A DNA stretch of 64,000 nucleotides, taken from the NCBI RefSeq assembly GCF_007990545.2, contig NZ_AP019829.2, positions 186,001 to 250,000 on the forward strand. Reading direction: 5' to 3'. This document shows, piece after piece, positions 31,493-40,087 of this stretch. How positions within the stretch are numbered: position 1 is the stretch's first letter; every line of letters starts with the position of its first letter. Below the pieces are notes generated by a model that saw only the letters and a list, made by a program, of their open reading frames with translations, did no database searches and had not been told where the DNA came from. The stretch comes from Leptotrichia wadei. Its GTDB lineage: Bacteria > Fusobacteriota > Fusobacteriia > Fusobacteriales > Leptotrichiaceae. Position numbers and translations under genes: made by a program.

Positions 31493-32038
31493 TAAATAGC
31501 ATAGCCGTGAAATTAAGAAAGGCAATGTAAATATAGTCAGCATATATAGAAATATGTATGTGAAGGTGGTTAAAAAGCTGCCTAATACTGCTTGAATTGC
31601 TGGAAAACCCTAAAGCCAATTTAACAACAACATAATATCTATTAAAAGCTCTTTATATGAAAAAAATTTAGATATAAGTGTGACTGTTGCGAAAGCGGAA
31701 AAAATAAATTGGATGGCATAAAGATATAAAATTTATTATGGTTAAAACCTAAGTGCTGAAATTAAATAGAATAATGGGCAATCAGCAGCTAAGACCGAAA
31801 GGTAAAGTTCAACGACTATTCCATTTAGGAAGTACACCAAAGCTGGTGGAAGTGGGCAGACCCAAACAGATAAAGCTGTGGGATAAGATATAGTCTGTGC
31901 TTAATAGAAATATTAAGAAGTTTAAAAGTATCTTTAAAAAATATAAGATATTAAGAGAACTGCATAGGAAGTAGCGAATCTATGTGAACAACAACTTCTA
32001 AAGATTAAATCAATTTTTGATTTTATTAAGAGGTTCAG
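31493..32038 (+). ncRNA. Group I intron 1 of cobK
   Basis: 546 bases starting after exon TTGAT and ending TTCAG. The core elements are P TTGAATTGCTGGAAAACC (31592-31609), Q GGCAATCAGCAGCTAAG (31777-31793), R GTTCAACGACTA (31807-31818) and S AAGATATAGTC (31885-31895). P7 pairs GACTAT/ATAGTC, P8 pairs TTCC/GGAA, and P9 pairs CTTAATA/TATTAAG (31900-31917). The internal guide GTCAG (31536-31540) matches the 5' exon TTGAT. There is no reading frame of note and no tnpB. Confidence 0.87.
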
Positions 32039-32455
32039 TTAATTATTGATGCAAGTCATCCATATGCACAAAATATTAGTAATACTGTTATTTCAATGAT
32101 AAGTTATTTGAATGAGCGGAATATAGCAGGGGGAAAAATAAAATATGTAAGATTTGAAAGAAAAATATTAGATTATGGAACTGAAAATGTATTTCAGTTT
32201 AAAAATTTGCAGGAAATAAATGTATTTTTAAATAAATTTGAAAATAAAAATATATTGAGTACATTGGGATCAAATACTTTAGCAGAGTTAAGAGGTATAG
32301 CAGAAAAAAATAATTTGTTTATTAGAATATTGCCAACAACAACTTCTATACAAAATGCAGAAAAACTTGGATATTTGCCAAAGAATATAATTGCTATGCA
32401 AGGACCTTTTTCTAAAGATATGAATGCTGCAATATTGAAAAATTATAAAATTGAT
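32039..32455 (+). CDS. cobK: CobK/CbiJ-like, exon 2
   Basis: This middle exon encodes 139 residues. It starts LIIDASHPYAQNIS, the conserved CobK/CbiJ block, followed by YVRFERKIL, STLGSNTLAELRGI, ILPTTTSIQNAEKLGY and MQGPFSKDMN. Only codons from ATG 32096 could be read as a free-standing frame, and that ATG has no ribosome site and would lose the conserved opening, so it is an exon and not a separate gene. It ends at GAT 32453-32455. Confidence 0.87.
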
Positions 32456-33001
32456 TAAAACTACAACTATAAAATATACAATTGAAACTAAAAATTGTAA
32501 ATTAACTTGTAAAGTATAGTCAGCATATATAGAAATATGTATGTATAGGCAGTTAAAAAACTGTCTAATACTGCTTGAATTGCTGGAAAACCCTAAAGCT
32601 GATTTGACGACAACATAATATCTACTTTAAAATAAATATAAATATAAAGATATAAGTGTGATCGTTGCGAAAGCGGAAAAAATAAATCAGATGGCATAAA
32701 AAATAAAAATGGTTAAAACCTAAGTGCTAAAAGAAAATTTATCAAAAGAACAATGGGCAATCAGCAGCCAAGACCGCAAGGTAAGGTTCAACGACTATCC
32801 CTTTAGGGAGTACACCAAAGCTGGTGGAAGTGGGCAGACCCAAACAGGTAAAGCTGCGGGGTAAGATATAGTCTGTGCTTAATAGAAATATTAAGAAGTT
32901 CAATAATATCTTAAAAAAATATAAGGTATTAAGAGAACTGCATAAGAAGTAGCGAGCTTTTGTGAACTAAACTCTCTCTCTAATAAAATGAGAGATTTCA
33001 G
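32456..33001 (+). ncRNA. Group I intron 2 of cobK
   Basis: Also 546 bases, after exon TTGAT and ending TTTCAG. The core is clearly homologous to intron 1: P TTGAATTGCTGGAAAACC (from about 32576), Q GGCAATCAGCAGCCAAG (32756-32772), R GTTCAACGACTA (32787-32798), S AAGATATAGTC (32863-32873). P8 is TCCC/GGGA. The guide GTCAG (32519-32523) pairs with TTGAT. The first ~60 bases and the last ~40 bases differ from intron 1, the latter having a CTCTC/GAGAG hairpin. Confidence 0.87.
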
Positions 33002-33169
33002 TATCTTATTACAAAGGAAAGTGGAGAAACAGGTGGAGAACTTCAAAAGGTTCAAGCATGTCAAGAATGTGGAGTCATTATTTTAACAATAAAACGTCCA
33101 ATATTGGACTATGGGACAGTTTTTAATACGATTAAAGAATTAATTGAATTTGTAAGTCAAGAAAATTGA
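33002..33169 (+). CDS. cobK: CobK/CbiJ-like, exon 3
   Basis: The final 55 codons begin YLITKESGETGGELQKV, the conserved C-terminal block of CobK/CbiJ, and end with a helix finishing FVSQEN and TGA at 33167-33169. There is no start codon or ribosome site near its beginning, so it can only be expressed by joining to exon 2. The yigZ-like gene follows 41 bases later. Confidence 0.87.
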   Translation, partial: YLITKESGETGGELQKVQACQECGVIILTIKRPILDYGTVFNTIKELIEFVSQEN

Positions 33170-33210
33170 TTGGATAGTGGTAAAATTATGAAAGGAAGGG
33201 AAAATTAGGA

Positions 33211-33801
33211 TTGAAAAGTGTACAAAAGGAAACAATAATTGAATTTGAGGAAAAAAAATCTAAATTTATTGGATATATTAAGCCAGTTTCAGCAGTAATT
33301 GAAGCAGAAAAATTTATTGATTCAATAAAAAAAATACATCCAACAGCAACCCATAATGTCCCGCTTTATAGAGTTGTAGAAGATGGGCAAGAATATTTTA
33401 AATATAATGATGACGGTGAGCCTAGCAATACAGCTGGAAAACCTATGGCAGAAATATTAAAAATTTTAGATATTTATAATGTTGCACTAGTTGCTACAAG
33501 ATATTTTGGAGGCATAAAACTTGGAGCGGGAGGACTTATAAGAAATTATGCTAAAACTGCAAAGTTAGCTGTTAATGAAGCAGGGATTGTAGAGTATGTA
33601 AAAAAGTCTATTTTTATTTTAGATTATGATTATGAAAATATATCTGAAACTGAAGCATTTTTAAGTGGAAATGCTCGAAAATTTGGAATAGAAATATTGG
33701 AAAAAAATTATTTAAATAGAGTAACGATGAAAATATCAGCGAATGATGAAATTGAAACTGAATTAAATAGATTGCAAAAAATTATTGTAATAAAAATATA
33801 A
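33211..33801 (+). CDS. YigZ/IMPACT family protein
   Basis: A 196-residue protein of the UPF0029/IMPACT family. The signature blocks are HPTATHNVPLYRV, DDGEPSNTAGKPMAEIL and LVATRYFGGIKLGAGGLIRNY. The C-terminal DUF1949-like part is shorter and less conserved. Eukaryotic IMPACT modulates translation control; the bacterial role is not settled. It starts at TTG 33211, after AGGAAGGGAAAATTAGGA. It may be co-transcribed with cobK. Confidence 0.9.
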   Translation: MKSVQKETIIEFEEKKSKFIGYIKPVSAVIEAEKFIDSIKKIHPTATHNVPLYRVVEDGQEYFKYNDDGEPSNTAGKPMAEILKILDIYNVALVATRYFGGIKLGAGGLIRNYAKTAKLAVNEAGIVEYVKKSIFILDYDYENISETEAFLSGNARKFGIEILEKNYLNRVTMKISANDEIETELNRLQKIIVIKI

Positions 33802-33854
33802 AAAAGGGAAAATAGAAAAACTTGAAGAAATATAAATTTTTTAAAAAAAAGTTG

Positions 33855-33883
33855 TTGACAAATAATTTTAAATATGGTATCAT
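33855..33883 (+). promoter_or_regulatory. Promoter of the tRNA cluster
   Basis: TTGACA (33855-33860), 17 bases, TATCAT (33878-33883). It lies 50 bases upstream of tRNA-Glu and is very similar in form to the rRNA promoter. Confidence 0.85.
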
Positions 33884-33933
33884 ATTTCTTGTCTGTGAGT
33901 ATTAAAAAAGTAAATAGATAAGAGTATGAATGA

Positions 33934-34008
33934 GCGGCCTTCGTCTAGTGGTTAGGACTCCAGGTTTTCATCCTGGCAACAGGGGTTCGATCCCCCTAGG
34001 CCGTACCA
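33934..34008 (+). tRNA. tRNA-Glu (TTC)
   Basis: A 75-base cloverleaf with encoded CCA. The acceptor is GCGGCCT/AGGCCGT and the anticodon TTC sits in CCAGG-TTTTCAT-CCTGG. Confidence 0.94.
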
Positions 34009-34048
34009 AATTTAAAATTGAATATAAAATTTAAATGGTGATTATTAT

Positions 34049-34124
34049 GGTCGCATAGCTCAGTTGGGAGAGCACCTGCCTTACAAGCAGGGGGTCATTG
34101 GTTCGAGCCCAATTGTGACCACCA
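34049..34124 (+). tRNA. tRNA-Val (TAC)
   Basis: A 76-base cloverleaf with encoded CCA. The acceptor is GGTCGCA/TGTGACC and the anticodon TAC lies in loop CTTACAA. Confidence 0.95.
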
Positions 34125-34128
34125 TTAT

Positions 34129-34205
34129 GGAGGTGTAGCTCAGCTGGTTAGAGTGCTTGCCTGTCACGCAAGATGTCGCGAGTTCAAGTCTCGTCACTTC
34201 CGCCA
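34129..34205 (+). tRNA. tRNA-Asp (GTC)
   Basis: A 77-base cloverleaf with encoded CCA. The acceptor is GGAGGTG/CACTTCC and the anticodon GTC lies in TTGC-CTGTCAC-GCAA. It starts four bases after tRNA-Val. Confidence 0.95.
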
Positions 34206-34210
34206 TTTAT

Positions 34211-34286
<76 letters not shown>

Positions 34287-34309
34287 CTATTTAAAATTTA
34301 GAATGTTGT

Positions 34310-34394
34310 GGAGAGGTTCCCGAGTGGCCAAAGGGATCAGACTGTAAATCTGCCGGCTCAGCCTTCGAAGGTTCGAATCCTTCTCTCTCCACCA
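34310..34394 (+). tRNA. tRNA-Tyr (GTA)
   Basis: An 85-base class II tRNA with a long variable arm and encoded CCA. The anticodon GTA lies in CAGA-CTGTAAA-TCTG. It is the last of the five clustered tRNAs and is followed by a T-run. Confidence 0.95.
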
Positions 34395-34461
34395 TTTTTT
34401 TTTATAAAGATAAAAATAGTTATAAATATAAAATTATAATTCGTAGGAGGAATTATTAGCT

Positions 34462-34821
34462 ATGGTTAGAAAAATAAAAGGAGCAGGAAATAAATCAGGT
34501 GGGAATCAACAAGATATAATTAAACAGGCTCAGGTAATGCAACAGGAAATGTTAAAAATTCAAGAAGGATTGAAAGATAAATTTGTAGAAAGTTCAGTAG
34601 CAGGTGGTGGAATTACTGTTAAAGCCAATGGTCAAAAAAAATTAGTTGATTTATCAATTTCTTTGGATGTTTTAAAAGATGCAATTGAAGAAAATGATTC
34701 AACAATTGTTTCAGATTTAATTATAAATGCAGTAAATGAAATTTTAGATAAAGCTGAAGAAATGGCTGAAAAGGAAATGGAAGTGGTTACTGGCGGAGTA
34801 AGTATTCCAGGATTATTTTAG
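34462..34821 (+). CDS. YbaB/EbfC nucleoid-associated protein
   Basis: A 119-residue DNA-binding protein that forms tweezer-like dimers and coats the nucleoid. The family core is QAQVMQQEMLKIQEGLKDKFVESS, then AGGGITVKANGQKKLVDLSI, and a C-terminal helix KAEEMAEKEMEVVTGGVSIPGLF. Its N-terminus is basic and Gly-rich. GTAGGAGGAATTATTAGCT precedes the ATG. In many genomes it is next to dnaX and recR; neither is here. Confidence 0.92.
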   Translation: MVRKIKGAGNKSGGNQQDIIKQAQVMQQEMLKIQEGLKDKFVESSVAGGGITVKANGQKKLVDLSISLDVLKDAIEENDSTIVSDLIINAVNEILDKAEEMAEKEMEVVTGGVSIPGLF

Positions 34822-34856
34822 TGAAAAAAATAAAATTATTTTAAGTAGATGCTATT

Positions 34857-35144
34857 ATGTCAGAAAGTAATTTACCTAAGAATATAGAAAATAGAGAACC
34901 TAAATGTAATAAAGTAATCTATTGTTTGTTAGCTTGGTTTTTTGGAACTTTTGAAATTCATGCATTTTATGCAGGTAGAAAACAAGAAGGAATATACTTT
35001 TTAATCGCGGGAATAATAGGAACACTAACAACTTTTATTTTAGTTGGTTATGTAATTATTCTTATTGAATTTATAATATGTGTTATTCAAATTGTAAACG
35101 CAATACAAAAACCATCTGATGAATTTGGAAGAATATCAGATTAA
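34857..35144 (+). CDS. TM2-domain membrane protein
   Basis: A 95-residue protein with the TM2 pattern: KVIYCLLAWFFGTFEIHAFYAGRKQEGIYFLI, i.e. two membrane helices joined by a short G-R/K turn, followed by a hydrophobic IVNAIQ segment. Function is unknown in bacteria. The ribosome site is weak (AAGTAGATGCTATT), so expression may depend on the ybaB gene 35 bases upstream. Confidence 0.75.
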   Translation: MSESNLPKNIENREPKCNKVIYCLLAWFFGTFEIHAFYAGRKQEGIYFLIAGIIGTLTTFILVGYVIILIEFIICVIQIVNAIQKPSDEFGRISD

Positions 35145-35168
35145 TTAATAAAAGAATACTTAAAAAAT

Positions 35169-35213
35169 AAAGGGCTGTTTTTAATTAAGTTAGAAATAGC
35201 TTTTTTTATTTTA
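35169..35213 (+). terminator. Probable terminator after the TM2 gene
   Basis: AAAGGGCTGTTTTT ... AGAAATAGCTTTTTTTATTTT. The stem is imperfect with wobble pairs, but the T-run is long. Confidence 0.55.
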
Positions 35214-35394
35214 TAAGAAAAATAAATTTATTTTTAACAATTTTTATCCCTTTATTTACTATTTCTTGTAATATTATAAAAAAAGACTAATAAAAATATA
35301 AAAAATATGGTAAAATAATATTGTATATTCAAACTTAAAAAAGGATTTATTATAAAATTATTGAAAAAATGGAAAATGAAAAATGGAGGAAAAT

Positions 35395-36720
35395 ATGAAA
35401 CATACAGTAGCAATTGTTGGTAGACCCAATGTTGGGAAATCAACCTTATTTAATAAATTAGTGGGGGACAGGCTGTCAATTGTGAAGGATGAGCCTGGAG
35501 TTACTAGAGATAGGCTATATCGTGAGATGGAGTGGAGCGGGAAAGAATTTATACTGGTGGATACTGGTGGGCTTGAGCCACGAACTGAGGATTTTATGAT
35601 GGGGAAAATTAAGCAGCAGGCACAAGTTGCAATTGATGAAGCGGATGTAATTATATTTTTAGTGGATGGGAAAGCTGGGATTACTGGGCTCGATGAAGAT
35701 GTGGCAACTGTACTTAGAAAGCAGGATAAAAAAGTTGTTGTGGCTGTAAACAAAATTGACAATTATATGCGTGATCAGGAAAATATTTTTGAGTTTTATG
35801 GACTGGGATTTGAGGAAGTTATTGGAATTTCCGGAGAGCATAAGACAAATTTAGGAGATTTGCTGGATGCTGTAATTGATAAATTTGAGGATAAAAAGAT
35901 AAAGCAAACTGAAGATGGACTTAGTATTGCTATTTTAGGAAGACCAAATGCTGGAAAATCTTCACTTGTAAATAAACTTTTAAATGAGGAGCGTTCTATT
36001 GTAAGTGATATTGCAGGAACAACTAGAGATACGATTGATTCCAGCTTGAAATATGATGGAGAAACTTATACTTTAATTGATACGGCAGGAATTCGTAGAA
36101 AGTCAAAAGTGGAAGATGATATTGAATATTATAGTGTATTACGTGCAATGAAATCTATAAAAAGGGCGGATGTATGTGTGCTTATGCTGGATGCGACAGA
36201 GCTTTTGACGGATCAGGATAAGAGAATTGCAGGAATGATTTATGAAGAGAGAAAACCGATTATAATTGCTATAAATAAATGGGATTTAATTGAAAAGGAT
36301 AATAACAGCGTAAAGGAATTTACTGAACTTGTGAAGGCTGATTTGGCATTTTTAGATTATGCACCGATTGTTACAATTTCTGCATTGACTGGAAAAAGAA
36401 CTTTGAATATTTTAGAGCAGGCTAGATTTATTAATGAGGAATATCATAAAAAGATAACTACTGGTCTTTTGAATCAGATTTTGTCAGAAATAATAGCGCA
36501 AAATCCGGTTCCAACGAGAAAAGGTCGAGCAGTAAAAATAAATTATGCAACACAAGTAAGCCAAGCACCGCCGAAATTTGTATTTTTTGCAAATAATCCA
36601 GAATTAATACATTTTTCTTATCAAAGATATATTGAAAATAAATTGAGGGAATATTTTGGATTTGAAGGATGTCCGATTGATATTGTATTTAATAAGAAGA
36701 GTGAAAAGTCTTTTGGATAG
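35395..36720 (+). CDS. der: Ribosome assembly GTPase Der (EngA)
   Basis: A double-GTPase factor needed for 50S subunit maturation. The first G domain has GRPNVGKST and DTGG; the second has GRPNAGKSS, DTAGIRRKSK and NKWD. The C-terminal KH-like domain includes QAPPKFVFFANNPELIHFSYQRYIEN. An in-frame ATG at 35383 is rejected because it belongs to ATGGAGGAAAATATG, whose GGAGG serves ATG 35395 (441 residues). It appears monocistronic, with an extended -10 (TGGTAAAAT, 35309-35317) upstream. Confidence 0.95.
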   Translation: MKHTVAIVGRPNVGKSTLFNKLVGDRLSIVKDEPGVTRDRLYREMEWSGKEFILVDTGGLEPRTEDFMMGKIKQQAQVAIDEADVIIFLVDGKAGITGLDEDVATVLRKQDKKVVVAVNKIDNYMRDQENIFEFYGLGFEEVIGISGEHKTNLGDLLDAVIDKFEDKKIKQTEDGLSIAILGRPNAGKSSLVNKLLNEERSIVSDIAGTTRDTIDSSLKYDGETYTLIDTAGIRRKSKVEDDIEYYSVLRAMKSIKRADVCVLMLDATELLTDQDKRIAGMIYEERKPIIIAINKWDLIEKDNNSVKEFTELVKADLAFLDYAPIVTISALTGKRTLNILEQARFINEEYHKKITTGLLNQILSEIIAQNPVPTRKGRAVKINYATQVSQAPPKFVFFANNPELIHFSYQRYIENKLREYFGFEGCPIDIVFNKKSEKSFG

Positions 36721-36796
36721 ATTTATAAATTTAGAATTACTGTTTAATAAAAATTTTCTATATTTTAGAAACTGGTGTTATAGAAAGGAAAAGTAA

Positions 36797-38017
36797 ATGA
36801 AATTTTACAATGAGGAAAAGCTGTTAAAATTAAGAAATATTTTAATTGTAACAGTATTGGCACTTTTAGCACTTTTGTTATTTTTTAGAGTTTACGATAA
36901 TTTCGCAAAACAAATAAAACTTGTTACAAGTACAATTTTTCCATTTATTTTATCGTTTATAATCGTATACTGTCTTATGCCTTTTATTGATATGATAAGT
37001 GAAAAAAACAAAAATGACATTTTTTTAAAAAATGATAAACTTAATGAGCTGGAAAAAGTGGAAAAGATGAATATAAGCGATTCAGAAAAAAGAAAAAAAA
37101 TAGAGTTGTTTAATGAAATTTCACAGAGTAAGAAGAAAAAAAGAATTAAATTAAATCGTACATTTGCAATTTTACTTGTACTAACTATATTTTTTGTGAT
37201 TTTTCTTTATATTGTTTTGACAATTGTGCCAATATTTACAAAGCAGGTATCGAGTCTTATTGATTTTTTGCTAAAAAATCAGGAAAAGCTTCAAAATAAT
37301 TTTTTTGGATTTCTTAAAAGTAATAATATTGACCTTAAAAGTTCTCTGATGAGTTCTAAGGATATAATTGTATCCAATGTTATAAAAGTATTAAGTTCAA
37401 GTTTTTCGTTGATAAGCAGCACATTCAGTCTGCTGTTTATGACTCCTATTTTTACAATAATGCTTATTTTCAGTTATGATAACATGGAAAATGGAGTTAA
37501 AAGAGCATTGCAGAATATGGATAGAGAAGACTTGATTGTTCTTATAAAAAATATGGATGAAACAATAGGGAAATATATTCTTGTAACAGCACTTGACAGT
37601 ATGATAGTTGGAGTTGTATCATTTATAATATTTTATTTTTTGAAAATGGATTACAGTATGCTTTTTTCAGTAATTATAGGTTTTGGGAATGTGATTCCGT
37701 TTATTGGACCGTTTATTGGACTGATTCCGGCTATACTTTATGCTTTTACAAAATCATTTAAATTAGTGATTTTTATTGTAGTGCTAATTACGATTGTGCA
37801 AACTGTAGAAGCAAATATTGTAAAACCGTGGCTTACTGGAAAATCTGTGGAAATGCATCCAATTACGACACTTTTAGTAGTTCTTATTGGAGGGGCTTTA
37901 TTTGGAATTGGAGGAGCATTTATTGCAATTCCTGCATATATCATTATTAAATTAACTTTCCTGTTTTTTTGGGAAAAATATACTGTAGATAATAAATTAA
38001 ATAAAAATAGAAAATGA
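36797..38017 (+). CDS. AI-2E family transporter (YdiK/PerM-like)
   Basis: A 406-residue membrane protein with a helix pair at the N-terminus, a charged Lys/Glu loop (about residues 70-118), and several C-terminal helices. The conserved block GFGNVIPFIGPFIGLIPAILYA and VEANIVKPWLTGKSVEMHPITTLL are diagnostic of PF01594. The family was named for autoinducer-2 export, though many members do other things. luxS is in this window, 22 kb away. It ends 19 bases before the MarR regulator, suggesting one operon. Confidence 0.9.
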   Translation: MKFYNEEKLLKLRNILIVTVLALLALLLFFRVYDNFAKQIKLVTSTIFPFILSFIIVYCLMPFIDMISEKNKNDIFLKNDKLNELEKVEKMNISDSEKRKKIELFNEISQSKKKKRIKLNRTFAILLVLTIFFVIFLYIVLTIVPIFTKQVSSLIDFLLKNQEKLQNNFFGFLKSNNIDLKSSLMSSKDIIVSNVIKVLSSSFSLISSTFSLLFMTPIFTIMLIFSYDNMENGVKRALQNMDREDLIVLIKNMDETIGKYILVTALDSMIVGVVSFIIFYFLKMDYSMLFSVIIGFGNVIPFIGPFIGLIPAILYAFTKSFKLVIFIVVLITIVQTVEANIVKPWLTGKSVEMHPITTLLVVLIGGALFGIGGAFIAIPAYIIIKLTFLFFWEKYTVDNKLNKNRK

Positions 38018-38036
38018 GAAAAGGGAGTGAAAATTT

Positions 38037-38522
38037 ATGGGTAATAAAGGAAAAATGGAAATTCAAAAATGTATTTATTTTTCAATTTCAAAAATGTTTA
38101 GAATAGTTAATAAAATAGCGGAAGAATCATTTGAAAAGATAGATATTTATCCAACACACGGATTTTTGATGATTATATTGAAGGAAGAAGAAAATGGGCT
38201 TACAGTAAATCAAATATCTGAAACATTGGCAATAGCTCCATCGACAGTTACACGCTTTGTGGATAAATTAATTTCCAAAGGATATGTGAAAAGGGAAAAG
38301 TCTGGAAAAAATTCAATTACTAAAATAACTGAAGAAGGTCTGAAAATAATACCTGACATTTACAAATCGTGGGATGGAATTTCAGAAAAAATAGAAGAAG
38401 TTGTAGGAAATGAAGAGTATTTAAGAAAAACTGGCGAAAATTTTAAGGAATTTGCAGATGTACTTGGAAAAGATAAAAAATATGACAAAATAAGTGAAGA
38501 CTTTGATTTTTGGATTATATAA
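38037..38522 (+). CDS. MarR-family transcriptional regulator
   Basis: A 161-residue winged-helix regulator. The helix-turn-helix reads LTVNQISETLAIAPSTVTRFVDKLISKGYVKRE, followed by a beta wing KSGKNSITKITEEGLK. The dimer helices flank it. A GGGAGTGAAAATTT ribosome site is present. It probably regulates itself and the adjacent AI-2E-family exporter; no palindromic operator was identified. Confidence 0.88.
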   Translation: MGNKGKMEIQKCIYFSISKMFRIVNKIAEESFEKIDIYPTHGFLMIILKEEENGLTVNQISETLAIAPSTVTRFVDKLISKGYVKREKSGKNSITKITEEGLKIIPDIYKSWDGISEKIEEVVGNEEYLRKTGENFKEFADVLGKDKKYDKISEDFDFWII

Positions 38523-38563
38523 ATTAATTTAAACTCTGTTTAAAGACAGAAGTTATATTTTAT

Positions 38564-39083
38564 TAAATAGTGCAAGAACACTCGCAACTTTAGTCATGAG
38601 ATGAATTGCACAAAAATTTTAGTAAGCATAGGGAAACTTGTATGTAGATACAGAGAGAAGCTGTACAACAAAGAAACTGAATTGCTGGGAACTCTTAAAG
38701 CTAGTATGACCACAACATAATACTTAAGTGAGAATATGGTATAAATGTGATGGTGGCGAAAGCAGAAAAAATATACTAGATGGTGCAAGGTTAAATCTTA
38801 AACATTATGATAATAGACAATCAGCAGCTAAGCCTGAAAAGGAAAGCTCAACGACTATCCCTCGTGAGGGGAGTACAATACAAGCGATTGGTATTGGAAG
38901 TGGTTTCGCCTAAGGTGTTGAGATACACTATGGATAAGATATAGTCTGTACTTGTTAGAGATAACAAGAAGTTCAAGATATTCTTTTCTCCTTAACTTGT
39001 TAAGGAGTGAAAATATTAGGAGAACTGCATAAGTAGTAGCGAACTTATGTGAACGACGCTTTCCACTGTCGTGGGAGGTTCAG
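38564..39083 (+). mobile_element. TnpB-less IStron relative (group I intron) between marR and tpiA
   Basis: 520 bases after TTTAT (38559-38563), ending GGGAGGTTCAG. The sequence is nearly the same as the 5' part of the ruvB element, and the last bases match its 3' end. P (GAATTGCTGGGAACTC, from 38680), Q (AATCAGCAGCTAAG), R (CAACGACTA), the P8 hairpin CCCTC/GAGGG, S (AAGATATAGTC) and P9 are all present. The guide GTAAG (38622-38626) pairs with TTTAT. It keeps both transposon end sequences but has no tnpB. Inserted between genes, it interrupts no reading frame. The short open frame inside (38728-38913) covers ribozyme core and is not a gene. Confidence 0.87.
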
Positions 39084-39179
39084 ATTATTTGCTATTAAGA
39101 GTTTTTGGATTCTTGTAAGCCTGCTATTCAAATGGGAAATAGTATAAAATATTCGCGAAAAAAATTCGATGTATCAGCA

Positions 39180-39208
39180 TTGATAAAAAAAGTAATATAT
39201 GGTAAAAT
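39180..39208 (+). promoter_or_regulatory. tpiA promoter
   Basis: TTGATA (39180-39185), 17 bases, TAAAAT (39203-39208) preceded by TGG (extended -10). It lies 40 bases upstream of the tpiA start and downstream of the intron insertion, so tpiA expression need not cross the intron. Confidence 0.75.
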
Positions 39209-39247
39209 AAAAGAAAATGTATTAAATAAATAATGGAGGAAAAAACT

Positions 39248-40015
39248 ATGAGAAAAGTAATAGTAGCTGGAAACTGGAAAATGAACAAAACTGCGAAAGA
39301 AGCAGCAAAATTCTTTAATGAATTGAAACCTTTAGTAGCAGATGTTAAAAATGCAGGAATTATAATTGGAGCACCTTTTACTGCATTGGAAACAGCAACT
39401 AGAGAAACTGCAGGAAGCAACATTAAAATTGCCGCTGAAAATATGAACGCTAAAGAAAGTGGAGCATATACTGGAGAAGTTTCACCATTAATGTTAAAAG
39501 ATTTAGGTGTGGAATATGTAATTTTAGGACATTCTGAAAGAAGAGAATATTACCATGAAAATGATGAAATTATCAATGAAAAAGTAAAATCAGCATTAGC
39601 TCACGACTTAAAACCAATTTTATGTATTGGGGAAAAATTAGAACAAAGAGAAGCTGGAACAACTAATGATGTTGTAAAAACTCAAATTGTTGGTGGATTA
39701 AAAGACGTTACAGCTGAACAAATGGCAAATGTTATACTTGCTTACGAACCAGTATGGGCAATTGGAACAGGTAAAACTGCAACTCCAGATCAAGCTCAAG
39801 AAGTTCATGCATTCATCAGAGGATTATTAACTGATCTATATGGAAAAGAAGTTGCAGAAAATGTAACAGTTCAATATGGTGGTTCAATGAACGATGGAAA
39901 TGCAGCTGACTTAATTGCTCAAACAGACATTGACGGTGGATTAGTAGGAGGAGCAAGTTTGATTCCTGAAAAATTTGCTGTAATAATAAAAGCTGGAGAT
40001 GCAGCAGCTAAATAA
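39248..40015 (+). CDS. tpiA: Triosephosphate isomerase
   Basis: Interconverts dihydroxyacetone phosphate and glyceraldehyde 3-phosphate in glycolysis. It opens VIVAGNWKMNKT (catalytic Asn and Lys). The catalytic His is in ILGHSERR, and the catalytic Glu and loop 6 are in AYEPVWAIGTGKTATPDQAQE. The phosphate-binding YGGSMND and GLVGGASL are intact. ATG 39248 is chosen over in-frame ATG 39233 because GGAGG at 39235-39239 lies between them. Codon choice is more biased than in the surrounding genes, consistent with high expression. Confidence 0.97.
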   Translation: MRKVIVAGNWKMNKTAKEAAKFFNELKPLVADVKNAGIIIGAPFTALETATRETAGSNIKIAAENMNAKESGAYTGEVSPLMLKDLGVEYVILGHSERREYYHENDEIINEKVKSALAHDLKPILCIGEKLEQREAGTTNDVVKTQIVGGLKDVTAEQMANVILAYEPVWAIGTGKTATPDQAQEVHAFIRGLLTDLYGKEVAENVTVQYGGSMNDGNAADLIAQTDIDGGLVGGASLIPEKFAVIIKAGDAAAK

Positions 40016-40087
40016 TTGTTTTTATTTTAAAAATAAAAAATAATTAACTATTCTCTTGTTTTTTAGATTATAGGAGGAACTAATAAA

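Noticed and set aside
31283-32458. Two short free-standing proteins (70 and 120 residues)
   Set aside because: Both are exons of the cobK-like gene. The second has no ribosome site and lacks the conserved LIIDASHPYA opening unless joined.
38728-38913. A 61-codon open frame inside the intron at 38564-39083
   Set aside because: It overlaps the ribozyme P/Q/R core, which is conserved as RNA in the other copies where this frame is not kept.
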